Assembly: GCA_963971535.1 (NCBI GenBank)
Contig: OZ020586.1
Span: 69,795,548 to 69,859,547 of the forward strand
Reading direction: 5' to 3'
Length of the DNA stretch: 64,000 nucleotides
From: Notolepis coatsorum
Lineage: Eukaryota; Chordata; Actinopteri; Aulopiformes; Paralepididae
The number at the start of each line of letters is the position of its first letter. The first letter of the stretch is position 1. Below, piece by piece: positions 11,305 to 21,950 of this stretch. Below the pieces are notes generated by a model. That model was not told the origin of the DNA. It did no database searches and was given only the letters and a program-made list of their open reading frames with translations. The translations under genes were made by a program, and so were the position numbers.

Positions 11305-11565
11305 GAATATACCTTATCTACATAGATCTACATCTGAATACCTTATCTACATATATCTACATGTGAATATACCGTATCTACATAGATCTACATCTGAATA
11401 CTTTATCTACATAGATATACATGTGACTATAGCATATCTACATAGATCTATACCTTATCTATATGTGAATACATAGAATACATAGATCTATACCTTATAT
11501 ACATGTGGATATACTTTATCTACATAGATCTACATGTGAATATACTTTATCTACATACATCTACT
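11305..11565. repeat. Minisatellite of TATCTACATAG-rich units, right part
   Basis: Seven or more imperfect 30-35-base units of ATACCTTATCTACATAGATC with CTACATGTGAATAT. Spacing and sequence drift along the array. Confidence 0.8.
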
Positions 11566-12054
11566 ACACACATTACACATGTTACTACGTTAACATTCAT
11601 AACATCTAATGTGAGGTTTATCACATTTGAAAATAATTTATAAAATTGGACTTTATGCCCAACAAATAACCAACAAGAGAATTTTCTTTTAAAGGGGTAC
11701 CCGGGTTCCTCACACGGAACTGTTCTGTCTGAATGTGTGACTTAAAAGTACTGAGTAAAAATACTCAGAAACCCATTGAGAAAAGCTACTCAGTTACAAT
11801 AAATATACTTAGTTAGTTAGTTAGTTAGTTACTTTCCACCTCTGCCTCGCCTGAGGAGTTGTTCAGCTCTCTCTGTTGTGTCTGACTCTCTGTGGGAGGA
11901 GACACATGGTTTAGTAAGTGATGTCATCTTCATGAACCCAGACCAGTATCAGATAAACACCAAAATTAAAGGTGTTATAGATAACATCAATACTTTTATT
12001 CTGCACCTTTCTAAAAGCTCTGTGGATGTTTTCTTTTCTTTTTCTTTATAAAGA
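11566..12054. other. Unassigned noncoding stretch
   Basis: No gene seen. A short (TTAG)n run lies at about 11809-11833. AAAGGGGTACCCGG at 11691 and a T-rich block near 12030 are the only other marks. Confidence 0.5.
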
Positions 12055-12066
12055 TTTGATCTATAG

Positions 12067-12554
12067 ATAGGCGGCTACGTGGCGTAGTGGGCAAGGCGCT
12101 CGCCACAAAATCTGGAGACGCTGGGCTTGCCTGTTCGAGCCCAGCGCTCCACATTTGCTTTCAGTTTAGCTGGTCGTCCGTACTAATACACATTGGCCGT
12201 ATTAGGGGGTGGGAAACTGATGGGTGGGGATCGGGCGTTGTGGACAGCGACTCCCACAGGTCGGTTGGTGCGCCTGCGCAGTAGAATCAGGAAGTGTCGG
12301 GGGCAGCGTGAGCCTCCCACGCGTTACTCCTCGCCACTGAGAGATCGAGCTGCGCAGGTGAAAAGATGCGACTGCTGTTACCTCAAGTACCGGAGGGGAC
12401 TTGTGCTATGTATGACTTAGTCCACATTGCAGCCGGCTTGTGGGAGGCAAGAAACAGCGTTCGTGACAGGGGAGGGTTGAATTGGATGATACGAAATTGG
12501 GATGGGAGAAAATATAGAAAATGGGAGAAAAAGTGGATACAATTTTTTTTTTTT
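12067..12554 (+). mobile_element. tRNA-derived SINE, copy 1
   Basis: Starts with a tRNA-like head: an A-box-like GGCGTAGTGGGC near 12081-12092 and a B box GTTCGAGCCC at 12133-12142. A conserved body follows (GGTGGGAAACTGATGGGTGGG, GTTGTGGACAGCGACTCC, GAGCCTCCCACGCGTTACTC), ending in GGATACAA plus a T run. Flanks TTTGATCTATAG (12055-12066) and TTTAATCTATAG (12555-12566) look like a 12-bp target duplication with one mismatch. The same body is present at 14124-14614 and, more diverged and interrupted, at 32096-33337. Confidence 0.85.
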
Positions 12555-12639
12555 TTTAATCTATAGCACCTTTAAGAATTCCAATATGTTATTTCCACGA
12601 CTTAGTAATGTTGAATCAATATTTGTGAACGTGAGAAGG

Positions 12640-13160
12640 TAGTAATAATAACATTATTTGTATAGCACTTTTCATACAGAAATTGCAGTTCAAAGTGCTT
12701 AGTGGGAGACAGATTTTGTGGACCCACTGAATGTTTGTTTTCTTTTTCTATTATACATCACTCAAACTCACCCAGAGCAAGTCTCAAAGAGATATTGAGG
12801 ACAGCTTGGAGGACACACAGCAGCCCAAAACTCAAGAGTACCAGGCTGAAATGTCTTCCTTCTGTATAACACACACAAGCACACACACATGGTCACACAC
12901 AAAAGAAAACACACACACTCATATTATTCATAGTATATATTCAGACACTCATCTGCACCTTTGTTTACACGGTTTGTTTTTCTCATATTTTTATATTCAT
13001 ATTTAATTGTATTGCTATATAAATGTCTTTCTATATTTACATGTATGTCTTTCTTCTATTACCCTGCCCATACCTGTACCCCCCCCATGCTGCTATGACA
13101 CCCACATCTCCCCAAGGGGAACAATAAAGGAATATCTTATCTTATTATATCTTAAGTTAT
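12640..13160 (+). repeat. LINE 3'-tail remnants
   Basis: Two noncoding pieces. Around 12640-12715 is the reverse complement of the tail seen at 50396-50460 (TTATTTGTATAGCACTTTTCATACAG). Around 12940-13145 is a tail ending CCCCAAGGGGAACAATAAAGG plus TATCTTATCTTA, a common fish LINE terminus. No coding sequence. Confidence 0.55.
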
Positions 13161-13305
13161 CTTACACACAATCAGTAGAAGGAATAAAACATCATCTGAG
13201 ATCTCCTTCATATCATGATGTTACAGTTAATAACATTAGAGCAATAACAGAATATCAAGTCCGGACTCCAAACATTAGAACTACAAAAAACGGTCCTTTG
13301 TTAAA

Positions 13306-13345
13306 TCATCACCATCATCACCATCACCATCACCATCACCATCCT
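13306..13345. repeat. (CAT)n/(CAC) trinucleotide repeat
   Basis: ATCACCATCATCACCATCACC runs. Translated frames give a histidine run, which has no support as protein. Confidence 0.9.
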
Positions 13346-13359
13346 CAGCATCAATATCA

Positions 13360-13677
13360 TTACTTCATTTCCACAGCACTTTTCTCCACAAACTCATAAA
13401 AGGCTTTAGCTACAGAAGCAAGAATCACTTCACGAGACCCTGGACCTGCTACCTCTTTGAATCTTTGGAGTCGTCTCTGGCGTCGCCTTTGAGTCGCTGT
13501 TCTCAGACAGTGTTCTGGGGAATTCCTCGTAGACAGCGGTTTCCAGTCTGATTTGAGAATCTCTTGAATTAAAGAACACAGCCATCTAGGAGACCAGTGC
13601 TGAGACTCTGAACACTGAGACGCCCGTTTCTTCCTCTCTCCTTCTTCTTTCTCTCTCTTTCTGAATCGATTTGACAT
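13360..13677 (-). CDS. Unrecognised 105-codon open frame
   Basis: A basic N-terminus (SNRFRKREKEEGERKKR) is followed by a helical region (LCSLIQEILKSDW, REVILASVAKAFYEFVEKS). The ATG follows a plausible untranslated stretch. I recognise no family. Composition is protein-like, with no low complexity beyond the basic start, but there is no homolog in the window and no splice evidence. It could be a first exon of a host gene or chance. Confidence 0.25.
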   Translation of the reverse strand: MSNRFRKREKEEGERKKRASQCSESQHWSPRWLCSLIQEILKSDWKPLSTRNSPEHCLRTATQRRRQRRLQRFKEVAGPGSREVILASVAKAFYEFVEKSAVEMK

Positions 13678-13679
13678 AA

Positions 13680-14027
13680 ACCGTGTTGTTTTATAAAAAC
13701 TTTGTCTATCTTAATCTATTAAATGTATGTCAGTTTGCCGAATTACCTTCCATATGTATGTCATGTAACCACTGGTTGCTAGCACAGAGAGTGAAAGAGA
13801 TAGTTTCCCAATCACGATACAAGTCGGTCTGTTTAGAAACGTGTTATTGAGACAGGGTTGTGGTACAGAGGGAACAAACGCAACGCGCTGTGGGGAAACA
13901 GCGTTGCACCATTTGGTTTTGGACCCAGGAAAGCTGTGGCTTCATGAGCAGCCAGTGGTCAAATCACAAAGTAGTTAAGCAGGGGCAGCTGGGCGGTGTG
14001 GAGGTCTAGGATAGTAGCAAAACAGTA
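13680..14027. other. Unassigned noncoding stretch
   Basis: No gene or clear repeat seen between the unrecognised frame and the hAT-like element. Confidence 0.4.
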
Positions 14028-14123
14028 GGTAAGCTAGGGTGGCCATATTTTGATTTCCAAAAAAGAGGACATGCTGGCCCCAGCCTCGAGATACTTAGTG
14101 ATACTCAAAGTTTACTCAAAGAT

Positions 14124-14614
14124 TGGGCGGCTGGGTGGCGTAGCGGAGATTGCGCTCATCACCAATGCAAGAGACTCCGGTCTCGACTCCCCGAGTCAGC
14201 ATTGCCTGCGGCTTGGGCCAGTCGTCATACTATCTCAATTGGCAGAGGTAGCGGGTGGAAAGTCGATGGGTGGGGATTGGACGTTGTGGACAGCGACTCC
14301 TACAGGTCGGTTGGGTGACGCCTGTACAGCAGAGACAGGAAGTATCGGGGGCAGCGTGAGCCTCCCACGCGTTACTCCTCGCCAGTGAGAGTCCGCGCTG
14401 TCTGGTGAAAAGATGCGACAGGCTGCCTCCTTGTGTACCGGAGGGGACACGTGATGCAAAGCTTCTATCCTCACTACAGCCGACCAGTGGGAGGCATAGT
14501 CTAGCAACGTTCAAGACAGGGGAGGGGAGAATTGAAAGGGAGAATTGGCGATACGAAATTGTGATGGGAGAAAAATAGAAAAATAAGGAGAAAAAGTGGA
14601 TACAAAAAAAAAGG
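14124..14614 (+). mobile_element. tRNA-derived SINE, copy 2
   Basis: Same family as 12067-12554: head GGGTGGCGTAGCGGAG, B box GGTCTCGACTCC at 14179-14190, body GTTGTGGACAGCGACTCC and CCTCCCACGCGTTACTCC, and an A-rich end. Flanks TTACTCAAAGAT (14112-14123) and TTAATCAAAAAT (14615-14626) form a two-mismatch 12-bp duplication. It sits inside the hAT-like element at almost the same internal spot where copy 3 sits in a sister element. Confidence 0.82.
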
Positions 14615-14931
14615 TTAATCAAAAATGCCTCCTAACATGCACCCAGAACAGCAGCCATTTTTTTTTACTTGAACTTGAGAACTGCATACTTTTTTTGCAA
14701 AGCTTATCTTTATACGTTATGCTTATAGCACATGCATAAGCCTGGTCTCTTTTGAAAGATACTAATGCAAAACTCACATTTTTCTGTAGTAGTTGCAATA
14801 TTCCATTCAATATTTTCTTTTTTGGAAAACACCGCGAATCCATTGCCTGAAGTCTTGTGTAGTACAGGTCAACATTTTTAATTTAATTTAATATTTTTTT
14901 TCCAGAAATTTGTCTTCTAGAGATCCGGGTA

Positions 14932-15290
14932 GCGTCTATACTTTTACCAACTAACTTGCATTTTTACGCAATCTGATTGGCCACTGACGTTTCTGGTCAT
15001 GTGACATGTGCGCCAATCGCGTGACGCCTGTTTCTGCGCCTATTTCCGCCTCTAACAGCCTGCAAACTACGCCTAGTTTCGAAGTTGGTTAGAGTTTGGA
15101 ATCAGGGCTGGTGTTCTATCGCCCTGCTCTAAGACAAACTCTAACCTTAACCAACTTCGAAAGAGTGCCTAAGCTTAACCAGTGATAGAAACAGGCGTCA
15201 CATGATTGGCGCAGATGTCACATGACCAGAAATGTCAGTGGCCAATCAGATCGCGGAAAAATGCAAGTTAGTTGGTAAAAGTATAGACGC
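14932..15290. mobile_element. Foldback MITE family, copy 1 (9-bp target duplication)
   Basis: A 359-bp element whose two arms (about 110 bp each) are near-perfect inverted repeats starting GCGTCTATACTTTTACC. Perfect 9-bp flanks ATCCGGGTA lie at 14923-14931 and 15291-15299. The arms hold CCAAT-type boxes (GATTGGC/GCCAAT) and GTCATGTGAC/GTCACATGAC. The centre holds CTCTAACCTTAACCAACTT. A 9-bp duplication with long inverted repeats fits Mutator-like (MULE) mobilisation. No protein is encoded. Confidence 0.9.
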
Positions 15291-15813
15291 ATCCGGGTAA
15301 ACCGTGTGACAAGGAAAAAGCTCTCCATTTCCTCATCCAAGTCAATTCATTTGAAATTTGTTTCACTTCGTGTATTCGCTCGTAAATTTTCAACTAGATC
15401 CCTGATTCGCACACCACCACGTGGGATATCATTGGAAAGCTACACTCATTCGCTACAACGCTGACTAATCATTTTCGCAATAAGCGGATGATTGACAGTT
15501 CTGGAGCCTCGGGAGTCCTACATGCGTGTAAAAAGTTGCACGCCTGACATATCGGCATGTAACTCGAGAACCAAGGCGCAGTTTTGTCGGGTGATGTGGC
15601 AATCAAACGGCAACAAATAGAGCTTTAATTCGTTCATTTATATGTTCGGTGAAAAATGCAGCCCAAGCCTTCAGACGCTTGCAAAGTGCCGTGAAATACA
15701 ATGAAACCTGGACATTTTCATGAATTTATTTAAAAAAAACGGACGCCAGGGACAGGGCATGAAAAGAGGACATGCCCGGGCAAAAGAGGACGTTTGGTCA
15801 CCCTAGGTAAGCT

Positions 15814-16430
15814 GAACTGCAGTCGATGCTGACTCAGTGAGGTCACTGATATGGGTCTGAAACATCCTGCCAGAACAATGTGTTACTAATACTTTATCTA
15901 CTTAATTTAAATAGAACATGCATTCAAATCGTTCCGCTGTTGACAATCTTTTCGTCCCATGGAGGTTGAAACAGAATGATTTCTGCAGGTTTATCGCCTA
16001 CCGTTCGCACTATGACCATTACGGCCTTTTATGTCTGACATGTACAGTATACCCTGCCCTTGGCCTTGACCAAGGTCCTGGCATTACACCGGGAGTTTGT
16101 CCCTGGCCACCGCACTGTGTGGCTGCTCTGTATGTATTTATACCTGTATCTCTGTTATGTCTGGATAGGGAATGGTTTATTGGCCATAATAAGATCATCC
16201 CTACAAATATCTGGAGGAAGCCCGAACTAAGACGGGCCTGCCCCCTATTCCCACGGTTCTGCCTATCCAGCCCAACCGAACCAATCCATTCAATACACGA
16301 TTCGGCTCCATCGACGCGGTTCTGGTGCGTCTCGCCAATCGCCCAATTTCCCGCGGTATTCCTTTTAAAATTCCCCCTCTTTCTAACTCTGTACATGAAT
16401 CTGATTAGCACTACACTCAGTAGTATTATT
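15814..16430. other. Unassigned stretch
   Basis: An open frame of 201 codons at 15918-16523 has no recognisable motif and is open by chance as far as I can judge. No repeat signature seen. Confidence 0.4.
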
Positions 16431-16985
16431 TATATATCTTATACCCAGCTTAATCACCTGTACACTGTATATTACTATTGCACTTTACTAACACCTTGCC
16501 CTCTCCTACCTGTAATACAATAAGAACATTCCTGGACTAACAACACTTTGCCCTTTCCTCCCTGTAATACAATAAAGACACTGCTGGACTCATAATATTC
16601 ATCCCTGGTTTCAACTTACCTATCTGCATTTGTAAAATAATGCATAACTGAATGTAAGATATATCTATGGTGGAGCAAAGCATGTGCTGATATATAAGAC
16701 CATGTGAGTGTATGAGTTCCTGTGGACACACTGTGTGTTAGAGAGGAACACATGCATAAAATAATGTAACACTATAACCATCCCCCTCTCTCCCCTGCTG
16801 GTCTGTCCTGTCTGTACTAGTGTCAGGTCCTTGTATTGTCATGTATTGTTTTTTCATATGTGCTTGTTTGTTATGTAAAATCAAATAAAAATGTGAATGT
16901 AAAAAGGTTAGGATGGGTCAAATGCAGAGAACACATTTCCCCAAGGGGATTAATAAAGGTTCAACTTAACTTAAGAGAGGGAAAC
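16431..16985 (+). repeat. LINE 3'-tail-like noncoding repeats
   Basis: Repeated pieces such as ACTAACACCTTGCCCTCTCC / ACAACACTTTGCCCTTTCC with CCTGTAATACAATAA at 16486-16575 form a short tandem. A tail CCCCAAGGGGATTAATAAAGG lies near 16941-16962. No coding sequence. Confidence 0.5.
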
Positions 16986-16989
16986 CTTC

Positions 16990-17181
16990 TCAACACCCAT
17001 ATTATCTCTCTACTGTGTGGCTTCTTTCATCATAGTTCCTCTCTCAGCAAAGCTGTGGCCACAAGCTGTGCAATTAAAGGGGTTCTCTTCTGTACGAATC
17101 AGCACGAGTCCCCACACGTTCCTCCTTGACAAATCCTTTGCCACAAACTGAACAAATAAACAGTTCCTCTCCAGTATGAGT
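16990..17181 (-). pseudogene. C2H2 zinc-finger array remnant, downstream part
   Basis: The minus strand reads, with one frame change, a linker of the HTGEE type, the finger start LFICSVCGKGFVKEERV, and then NCTACGHSFAERGTMM. The His pairs are lost and frames shift, so it is decayed. It continues the finger seen at 18040-18180. Host origin is likely because KRAB-less fish zinc-finger genes use this linker and CGKGF motif. Functional protein is unlikely. Confidence 0.65.
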
Positions 17182-18039
17182 TCTCATATCAGTTCAGTCT
17201 TCACCCATATCCCATCTCACCTTTGACGGCCGAGGTCATCCCCCTCTACCCCTCAGTCACAAATCTGGGGGTTTGGTTTGACCCCCACCTGACCTTCAAC
17301 ATCCACATAAAACACCTCTGCAAGACCTCATTCTATCACCTAAGAAATATCTCCAAACTCCGCCCCACTTTAACCCTGTCAGACGCAGAGAAGCTTGTCC
17401 ATGCCTTTGTCTCTTCAAGACTGGACTACTGTAATGGACTCTTCATCGGGATTCCTGGCAAGAGCATCCAAATGCTGCAATACATCCAAAACAGTGCTGC
17501 CAGGATGCTGATGAGAGTCCGTATTAAACATGAGCACAAAACCCCCATCCTCCACTCACTACATTGGCTCCCCGTCTCATCAAGGATCAACTACAAAATC
17601 CTGCTGCTCACCCATAACTGCATAAACGGACACGCACCCCTCTACCTACAGGAACTCATCACTCCACAATCCTCCACCCGTACCCTCAGATCTGCAGGTA
17701 GACTGCTCCTTCGGGTCCCCAGTACCAGGCTCTGCACCATGGGGGACCGAGCCTTCTGCTCGGCTGCACCACGCCTTCTGCTCAGCTGCACCACGCCTGT
17801 GGAACAGCCTCCCGATCCAGCTGAGGGCACCACAGAGCCTGGACTCTTTTAAAGCAGGCCTGAAAACCTTCTTATTTCAAAAGGCCTTTGATTGCTAGCT
17901 ATTTCTTGTGATCATTTCTTCTTGTGCTGTTGTTATAAATTTTCTGTTTATACTATGTTTTTAACTGTTTTAACCCTGTAGCACGTTGGGATCCTAGTGA
18001 ACGAGAAGTGCACTACAAATACGATTTATTATTATATCT
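17182..18039 (+). mobile_element. L2-type LINE 3' fragment inserted in the zinc-finger remnant
   Basis: A 5'-truncated LINE with a noncoding tail ending TACAAATACGATTTATTATTA. CTCTCCAGTATGAGT occurs at both edges (17167-17181 and 18040-18054), consistent with a 15-bp duplication. That sequence is also the codon string of a finger linker, so the evidence is not independent. Confidence 0.75.
17223..17852 (+). pseudogene. L2-type LINE ORF2 C-terminal region
   Basis: Motifs typical of fish L2/Maui-like proteins: TNLGVWFDPHLTF, HIKHLCKTSFYHLRNI, DYCNGLFIGIP, LQYIQNSAARML, ILHSLHWLPVSSRI, NGHAPLYLQELI. Near 17750-17800 a 23-bp piece (CCTTCTGCTCGGCTGCACCACG and its near copy) is duplicated in tandem and breaks the frame. 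The true C-terminus (FKAGLKTFLFQKAFDC) is at 17850-17896. The catalytic RT part is absent. A sister copy without the duplication is at 43752-44252. Confidence 0.85.
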
Positions 18040-18180
18040 CTCTCCAGTATGAGTACATCTCCCTCCTTACTGAACCCTTTCCCACAAATAAAGTTCTCGT
18101 GTCTCTGCTTTCATTGTCTACAACTGCCTTACACTGTAATCACAAGTATCTACCACAAACTATAGTCTACCCATATAACT
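18040..18180 (-). pseudogene. C2H2 zinc-finger array remnant, upstream part
   Basis: The minus strand reads NFICGKGFSKEGDVLILER, a finger without its first Cys and with the His region changed. Joined across the LINE it precedes the finger at 16990-17181. Same origin and same decay. Confidence 0.6.
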
Positions 18181-18189
18181 CTGTATGAT

Positions 18190-18300
18190 AGCCATGTACA
18201 ATTTAGAATTTAGCTGATGCTTTTATCTCCAAGCGACTTACAGATTATGAACATCATGTCACCAGGAGGGGTACATCTCTGGCAGGTAAGGGTCAGTGGC
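18190..18300 (-). repeat. Fish LINE/SINE 3'-tail (AAGTCGCTTGGA.. type), reversed
   Basis: GCTGATGCTTTTATCTCCAAGCGACTTAC is the reverse complement of the AAGTCGCTTTGGATAAAAGC tail seen forward at 41071-41112, a widespread fish LINE/SINE terminus. Confidence 0.6.
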
Positions 18301-18815
18301 ATTGTTCGTCAAATAGTAGTTCAAGTTCTTTAATAGTTGTCATACAGAAGTACAGAATACTTTCATACAAAATGCTTCTTACTGTTACGCTCCAGAGACT
18401 GTGCTAGACAAGATAGTATCAAATAACATAATAACATAATATAGCATGAATTTAGAAGAAGAAAATGAGGTCACAGTGTTCGGTATAGACATATGTACAA
18501 TGTTCTGAGTTACCATATAATATACAATACACAATACTATGCAGTGTACTAATGTACAGTACTATCTAGTGCAAAGCAGAAATGGGATGAGGTACAATTT
18601 TAGGTACAATTTACAGTAAGGTGTACGAGTTGTAGTGCAATCCTTCATCCATAAATATAAAGTGTGGGGAGTGGGTGCTACAGTGTGTTTGTTTAAAGTG
18701 GGTGTGTGCTATAAGTGTGTGGAGTGGGTGCTACAGTGTGTTTGTTTAAAGTGAGTGTGTGCGTGTGGATGTGTGTGCTATGTGCGTTTGGTGGTTGTTG
18801 TTGTGTAGTGTTCAT

Positions 18816-20165
18816 TCATTGTTCGTTTAGCAGCCTGATGGCCTGGGGATAGAAGCTTCTTCTGAGTCTTTCTGTGCTCGCCTTGAGACTCCTGTATCGC
18901 TTGCCTGACCGCAGCAGTTCAAAAAGGCAGTTGTTCGGGTGACTGGAGTCTTTAATGATTCTCTTAGCCTTGCCCTTGCAACGCTTGTAGTAAATGTTCT
19001 GGAGGGTGGGGAGCCCCCCTCCAATTGTGTGTTCGGCTGAACGTGTCACTCTTTGTAGTCTGCTTTGGTCTTGTGCAGTGCTATTCCCAAACCAGGAGGT
19101 GATGTTGCCGGTCAAGATGCTCTCTATTGTACATGAGTAGAAGTTCTTAAGGATCTTCTGGCTGACTTGGAACTTCCTTAGGTGCCTGAGGAAGTAGAGG
19201 CGTTGTCGTGCCTTCTTCACAACACTGTTAATGTGTGTGGTCCATGTCAAGTCCTCGGATATGTAGGCTCCGAGGTACTTAAAGCTGTTGACTCTCTCAA
19301 CCGGTGCCCCGTCGATGCTGAGGGGGCTGTAGTCCTTGAGCCCCGACCTCCTGAAGTCCACAATCATCTCCTTTGTTTTGCTGACGTTCAGGGAGAGGCT
19401 GTTTTCCTGGCACCATCCCGCCAGGACCTTGACCTCTTCCAGGTAGGCCCTCTCGTCGTTGGCAGAGATCAGGCCCACCACCACTGTGTCGTCAGCAAAT
19501 TTGACGATTGTATTGCTACTCCGCTGAGCCACACAGTCGTGTGTGTACAGGGAGTAGAGGAGGGGACTCAGAACACAGCCCTGGGGGGCCCCTATGTTGA
19601 GGGTGATGGATGAGGAGGTGCAGTTGCCTGCTCTCACCACCTGGGGTCTGCCAGTCAGGAAGTCCAAGACCCACTGGCAGAGGTCATAGCCCAAGCCCAG
19701 GTCCCTGAGCTTGGCTATGAGTATGGAGGGGACTATGGTATTGAATGCCGAGCTGTAGTCGATGAATAGCATTCTCACATAGTTCCCCTGCCTCTTGTCC
19801 AGGTGTGATGCTGCTGTGTGCAGCACATGGGATATGGCGTCCTCCGTGGACCTGTTGGGGCAGTATGCAAATTGCAGGGGGTCCATGTTGATGGGGAGGG
19901 AGGAGCAGATGTAGCCCTTTACTAGCTTCTCAAAGCACTTCATGGCTATGGAGGTGAGAGCTACAGGGCGGTAGTCGTTGAGGCAAGCAGGCTTGGATTT
20001 TTTGGGTACAGGGATAATAGTGGACTTCTTCAGGCAGGTGGGGATGACAGCCTGTTCTAAGGACAGGTTAAATATGTCAGTGAATACTGGGGCCAGTTGG
20101 TCGGCACAGACTTTTAGGACGCAGCCGGGGATGCCGTCTGGACCTGCTGCCTTCCTGATATTCAC
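18816..20165 (-). pseudogene. L2/Rex1-group LINE reverse transcriptase
   Basis: 449 codons with the same motif set as the 8571-9965 copy: [61 protein letters not shown], catalytic [25 protein letters not shown]. The frame is lost just upstream at a run of A/T near 20168. The preceding part (LKLNSDISLANDLNTFYARF, 20199-20393) and the endonuclease are in other frames, so a full ORF2 is not open. Confidence 0.88.
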
Positions 20166-20423
20166 TTTTTTTAAAGGTCCGCCTCACCTCATGCTCTGTT
20201 ACCCTGAACACTGCGCCTCCATCAGCAGCCGACCCCCCCCCCCCCCCATTGCCGAGGCTTGTGAGCTGGTGTTGTTATTACCAGCATCAAACCTCGCATA
20301 GAAGGTATTGAGGTCATTTGCTAAGGAGATGTCACTGTTCAGTTTGAGGGAGGCGCCTTTGTAGTCTGTCATCGTTTTGAGCCCCTGCCACATAGCTCTA
20401 GAGTCAGCTTGTTCAAACTGGAG

Positions 20424-21950
20424 TTAAATTTTATCCCTGTAGCGTCGTTTGGCCTCTGACACTGTCCTCCTTACGTTGTATCGCGCCACCTTGTGGTCAT
20501 TCATGTTGCCTGCCTCTAGGCCGTCGTTGTATGCTTTGGTGCGCTCTCTCAGAGCTTCACGGACGGATTTGTCTACCCAGGGTTTTTGATTTGGGTAAAC
20601 TTTCATTTTGGTAGTGGGGATTGTTTCTTTCACCCTAGTACAAACATAGTCCAGCACTGTCTCCGTGTAGACATTAATGTTATCTGTGTCGCGGAACACA
20701 TTCCAGTCTGTGTGGTGAAACACTGACCGGATCGTCTCCTCTGACGTCACATCCCATTTCTGCACCTCTCGCGAGACTACGGGAGTACTTTTAATTCTCT
20801 GTCTGTACTTTGGTGAAAGAAAGATGGACGCGTGATCCGACTTACCAAAGCCACTATCAGAATGAGCCTTGTAGCCACCTTTAAATTGCGTGTAACAGTG
20901 ATCTAGGATGTTACCGCCTCTGGTGTTGCAAGTCACATGCTGATAGAAGTCAGGCAATACCTTTCTCAGATTGGCGCTATTGAAATCTCCCAGAACTAAA
21001 ATGGCGGCGTTAACATTCGCCACTTGGATTCTATTTACCTCGTCGTGTAGTCTGGAGAGCGCAACCTTGTTGCTGGCTTGCGGTGGAATATACACTCCGA
21101 CCAGGACGATCGCCGTTAACTCCCTCGGGAGGAAGAAAGGACGACACTTGATGGTTATATATTCCAGTTCTGGGGAGCAGTGGTTGGATAATTCCTTCAC
21201 GTTAGTTGGATCGCTCCAATTTTTGTTAAACATGAAGGCAATACCTCCTCCACGTTGTTTACCGGACTCTGCTGATGTCCGATCCTTGCGATGGATAAAG
21301 AAGTGATCAGCCGGTTGAATTGCGTGGTCTGGGACGTCCGGCGTCAACCACGTCTCGGTGAAGCAGAGGACGTTGCAGTCCCTAACGTCTCTTTGATATT
21401 GAATCCTTGCTCGGATGTCATCCAGTTTATTGTCAATTGATTGTACATTGGCTAGCAATATACTGGGCAGTGGTGTACGGTGGCGTCTGGATCTCAGCCT
21501 GTTACGGATCCCAGCCCTCTTCCCTCGCCGTCTGGTTCCTCTGTTCCTGGGGTCTAGGAACAAAGGATCTGGTCCTGATCTCCGGAGAATTTCTTCAGGC
21601 CATTGATGCGGTTCGGAAAGCTGATCCAGTGAGTAATCCAGTTGGTAAGTTTCCCGTAATCCAATGTCTATGAGTGACTGACGGTCATATACATTAAATG
21701 CACCAACAGTTGGTACGAACAAAACTCTAAAAACTATAAATATTAACAAAAGTAAACAGTCTCGACGGAGCGAACAGAGAGGCAGCCGGTCGGAGCAGCG
21801 CCATCTCCCGTTATAGAGCTTGAGTGTTATACTCTGAGTGCAGAGTAGTATAGACAATTTATCATGTCTTTTCCTGGGATTACTAAGAATCACCAAAACT
21901 ATACTATATTCAAAACGGTATAAAACGGAAATGTACGGATGAAAAAACAA
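20424..21950 (-). pseudogene. L2/Rex1-group LINE endonuclease domain
   Basis: About 508 codons are open. After an N-terminal region there is ILLANVQSIDNKLDDI, LCFTETWLTPDV (catalytic Glu), GGGIAFMFNKNW, VGVYIPPQ, ILVLGDFN, and GFGKSDHASIFLS with the SDH signature. A linker with YPNQKPWVDKSVREAL joins to RT. This is an APE-type endonuclease, which nicks the target DNA in this LINE group. The stop at 20424 separates it from the RT frame. The first 80 residues are hydrophobic and probably not part of the true protein. Confidence 0.88.

Larger units (their letters stand above)
14036..15805. mobile_element. hAT-like non-autonomous element (AGGGTGRCCA termini)
   Basis: Left end AGGGTGGCCATATTTTG..AAAAGAGGACATG and right end GAGGACATGCCC..GGTCACCCTA are inverted relatives. 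Flanking GGTAAGCT at 14028-14035 and 15806-15813 is a perfect 8-bp duplication, as hAT transposases make. It carries no transposase. It contains SINE copy 2 and foldback MITE copy 1. A second left end of the same family is at 32010. Confidence 0.82.
18312..21950 (-). mobile_element. L2/Rex1-group LINE with endonuclease and RT
   Basis: A minus-strand LINE, about 3.6 kb, more complete than the copy at 8072-10059. It has a 3' noncoding region (18312-18815), an RT frame, a short linker and an endonuclease frame. Identity to the first copy is high in the RT region, including a hypervariable poly-C tract near 20232. The 5' end is not defined; sequence above 21950 has no recognised feature. Confidence 0.86.

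Noticed and set aside
12067-12554. A working tRNA gene
   Set aside because: Boxes are present but stems do not pair, and a long conserved SINE body follows.
15918-16523. 201-codon open frame as a gene
   Set aside because: No motif, odd composition, no splice or homology support.
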